DNA of 6,058 nt from Candidatus Melainabacteria bacterium. Lineage in GTDB: Bacteria; Cyanobacteriota; Vampirovibrionia; Obscuribacterales; Obscuribacteraceae. The position numbers and the translations under genes were made by a program. Below, piece by piece: positions 5,573 through 6,058 of this stretch. The DNA lies in assembly GCA_014380105.1 (NCBI GenBank), contig JACMKL010000070.1, forward strand, positions 1-6,058, written 5' to 3'. A model generated the notes under the pieces. The model was not told the origin of the DNA, did no database searches, and was given only the letters and a program-made list of their open reading frames with translations. Within the stretch, counting starts at the first letter, position 1. Every line of letters starts with the position of its first letter.

Positions 5573-6058
5573 GTGGGCGCGTGCAGACGAGTTTTCCATT
5601 GCCTTTTAATTATTGCGGTTTGCTGCAATTTAACTGCGCCTGCAACTCTTGCAGCAAGTGTTAGATCTAATACAGTCGATGTGCCGGGCAAAATCTTGCA
5701 GGCACGAATAGATCTGCACAGTACAGAAGTCTCTCCTGATGCGCTCGGTTTTGCAGAGCAGGTCAATTTACTTCCTATACTTAAAAAAATTCAGGAACTA
5801 AAAGCACGCATAGGTTCAAGTTCTATTAGCGATGCCGATAAGATGATTGCACGAGCAGAACTGAGCGAAGCGCGCCAAAGTGCAATCGAAATCATTCAAC
5901 AAGTAGATTTAGAAGTTGATTATGTGGAAGCTCAAATATCAGAAGAGCAATCACTGTACGCTGACATGCTTCAGCACATGACGTCAGAACGAGATAAAAG
6001 CGTAGCACTCACCAACGTTGTAGGATTTGGTGCAAACGGCGTCCTGTGGACGCTGTGC
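5573..6058 (+). CDS. Exported helical protein of unknown function (5' part, cut by the window end)
   Basis: This frame is open from after a TGA at 5480-5482 to the end of the window. I placed the start at GTG 5573 because it gives a compact signal peptide: CRR, then a hydrophobic core FHCLLIIAVCC, then a small-residue stretch with cleavage near A27-A28. A GGAG lies 12 nt upstream, somewhat far. The alternative ATG at 5501 would add 24 residues and lacks a ribosome site. After the signal peptide, residues about 64-140 are charged and strongly helical (LLPILKKIQELKARI, then IIQQVDLEVDYVEAQISEEQ), probably a coiled coil. The last 19 visible residues (144-162) turn hydrophobic and glycine-rich and may begin a membrane segment. 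No lipobox is present. No family is recognised. Confidence 0.65.
   Translation, partial: MGACRRVFHCLLIIAVCCNLTAPATLAASVRSNTVDVPGKILQARIDLHSTEVSPDALGFAEQVNLLPILKKIQELKARIGSSSISDADKMIARAELSEARQSAIEIIQQVDLEVDYVEAQISEEQSLYADMLQHMTSERDKSVALTNVVGFGANGVLWTLC

Noticed and set aside
5615..5630. Possible lipoprotein signal (AVCC in the exported protein)
   Set aside because: The residue before each cysteine is V or C, not G, A or S, so the lipobox rule is not met; an ordinary signal peptide fits better.
5470..5766. A 98-residue minus-strand ORF
   Set aside because: It overlaps the plus-strand exported-protein frame, which has a signal peptide and coherent helical composition; the minus-strand product has no recognisable features.

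Overview
The window comes from a bacterial genome of moderate GC content with short intergenic gaps and both strands used. The mix is a Hanks-type Ser/Thr kinase with a membrane/helical C-terminal part, a GNAT protein with a glycine-rich hydrophobic N-terminus, a PolX-PHP protein, a DUF2188 protein and an exported helical protein. This resembles non-photosynthetic relatives of Cyanobacteria (Melainabacteria/Vampirovibrionia, Obscuribacter-like). That placement is impressionistic, made from gene style and not from a marker gene.

Layout. Positions 1-173 hold a possible C-terminal tail of an upstream plus-strand gene, small repeats, and a likely terminator for the next gene. On the minus strand, 174-1403 encodes a GNAT acetyltransferase fused to glycine-zipper-like hydrophobic segments. 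Upstream of it on the same strand, 1515-3080 is one kinase reading frame cut by a single in-frame TAG at 2049-2051. The first part is a complete kinase domain. The second part carries two membrane segments flanking a TPR-like helical region. A 239-bp divergent intergenic region with a consensus TATAAT and clustered inverted repeats separates this from polX (3320-5023, plus).

The PolX protein keeps its helix-hairpin-helix motifs and all expected PHP metal ligands. All three polymerase aspartates appear to be replaced, which suggests a nuclease without polymerase activity. A convergent DUF2188 gene (5105-5332, minus) follows with a clear intrinsic terminator. Last comes the 5' part of a divergent plus-strand gene for an exported helical protein of unknown function, running off the window end.

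The genes do not form an obvious pathway. No mobile element, CRISPR array, rRNA or tRNA was seen. The two strongest observations are the amber-split kinase gene and the polymerase-dead PolX. I did not find convincing evidence of a new multi-gene system.
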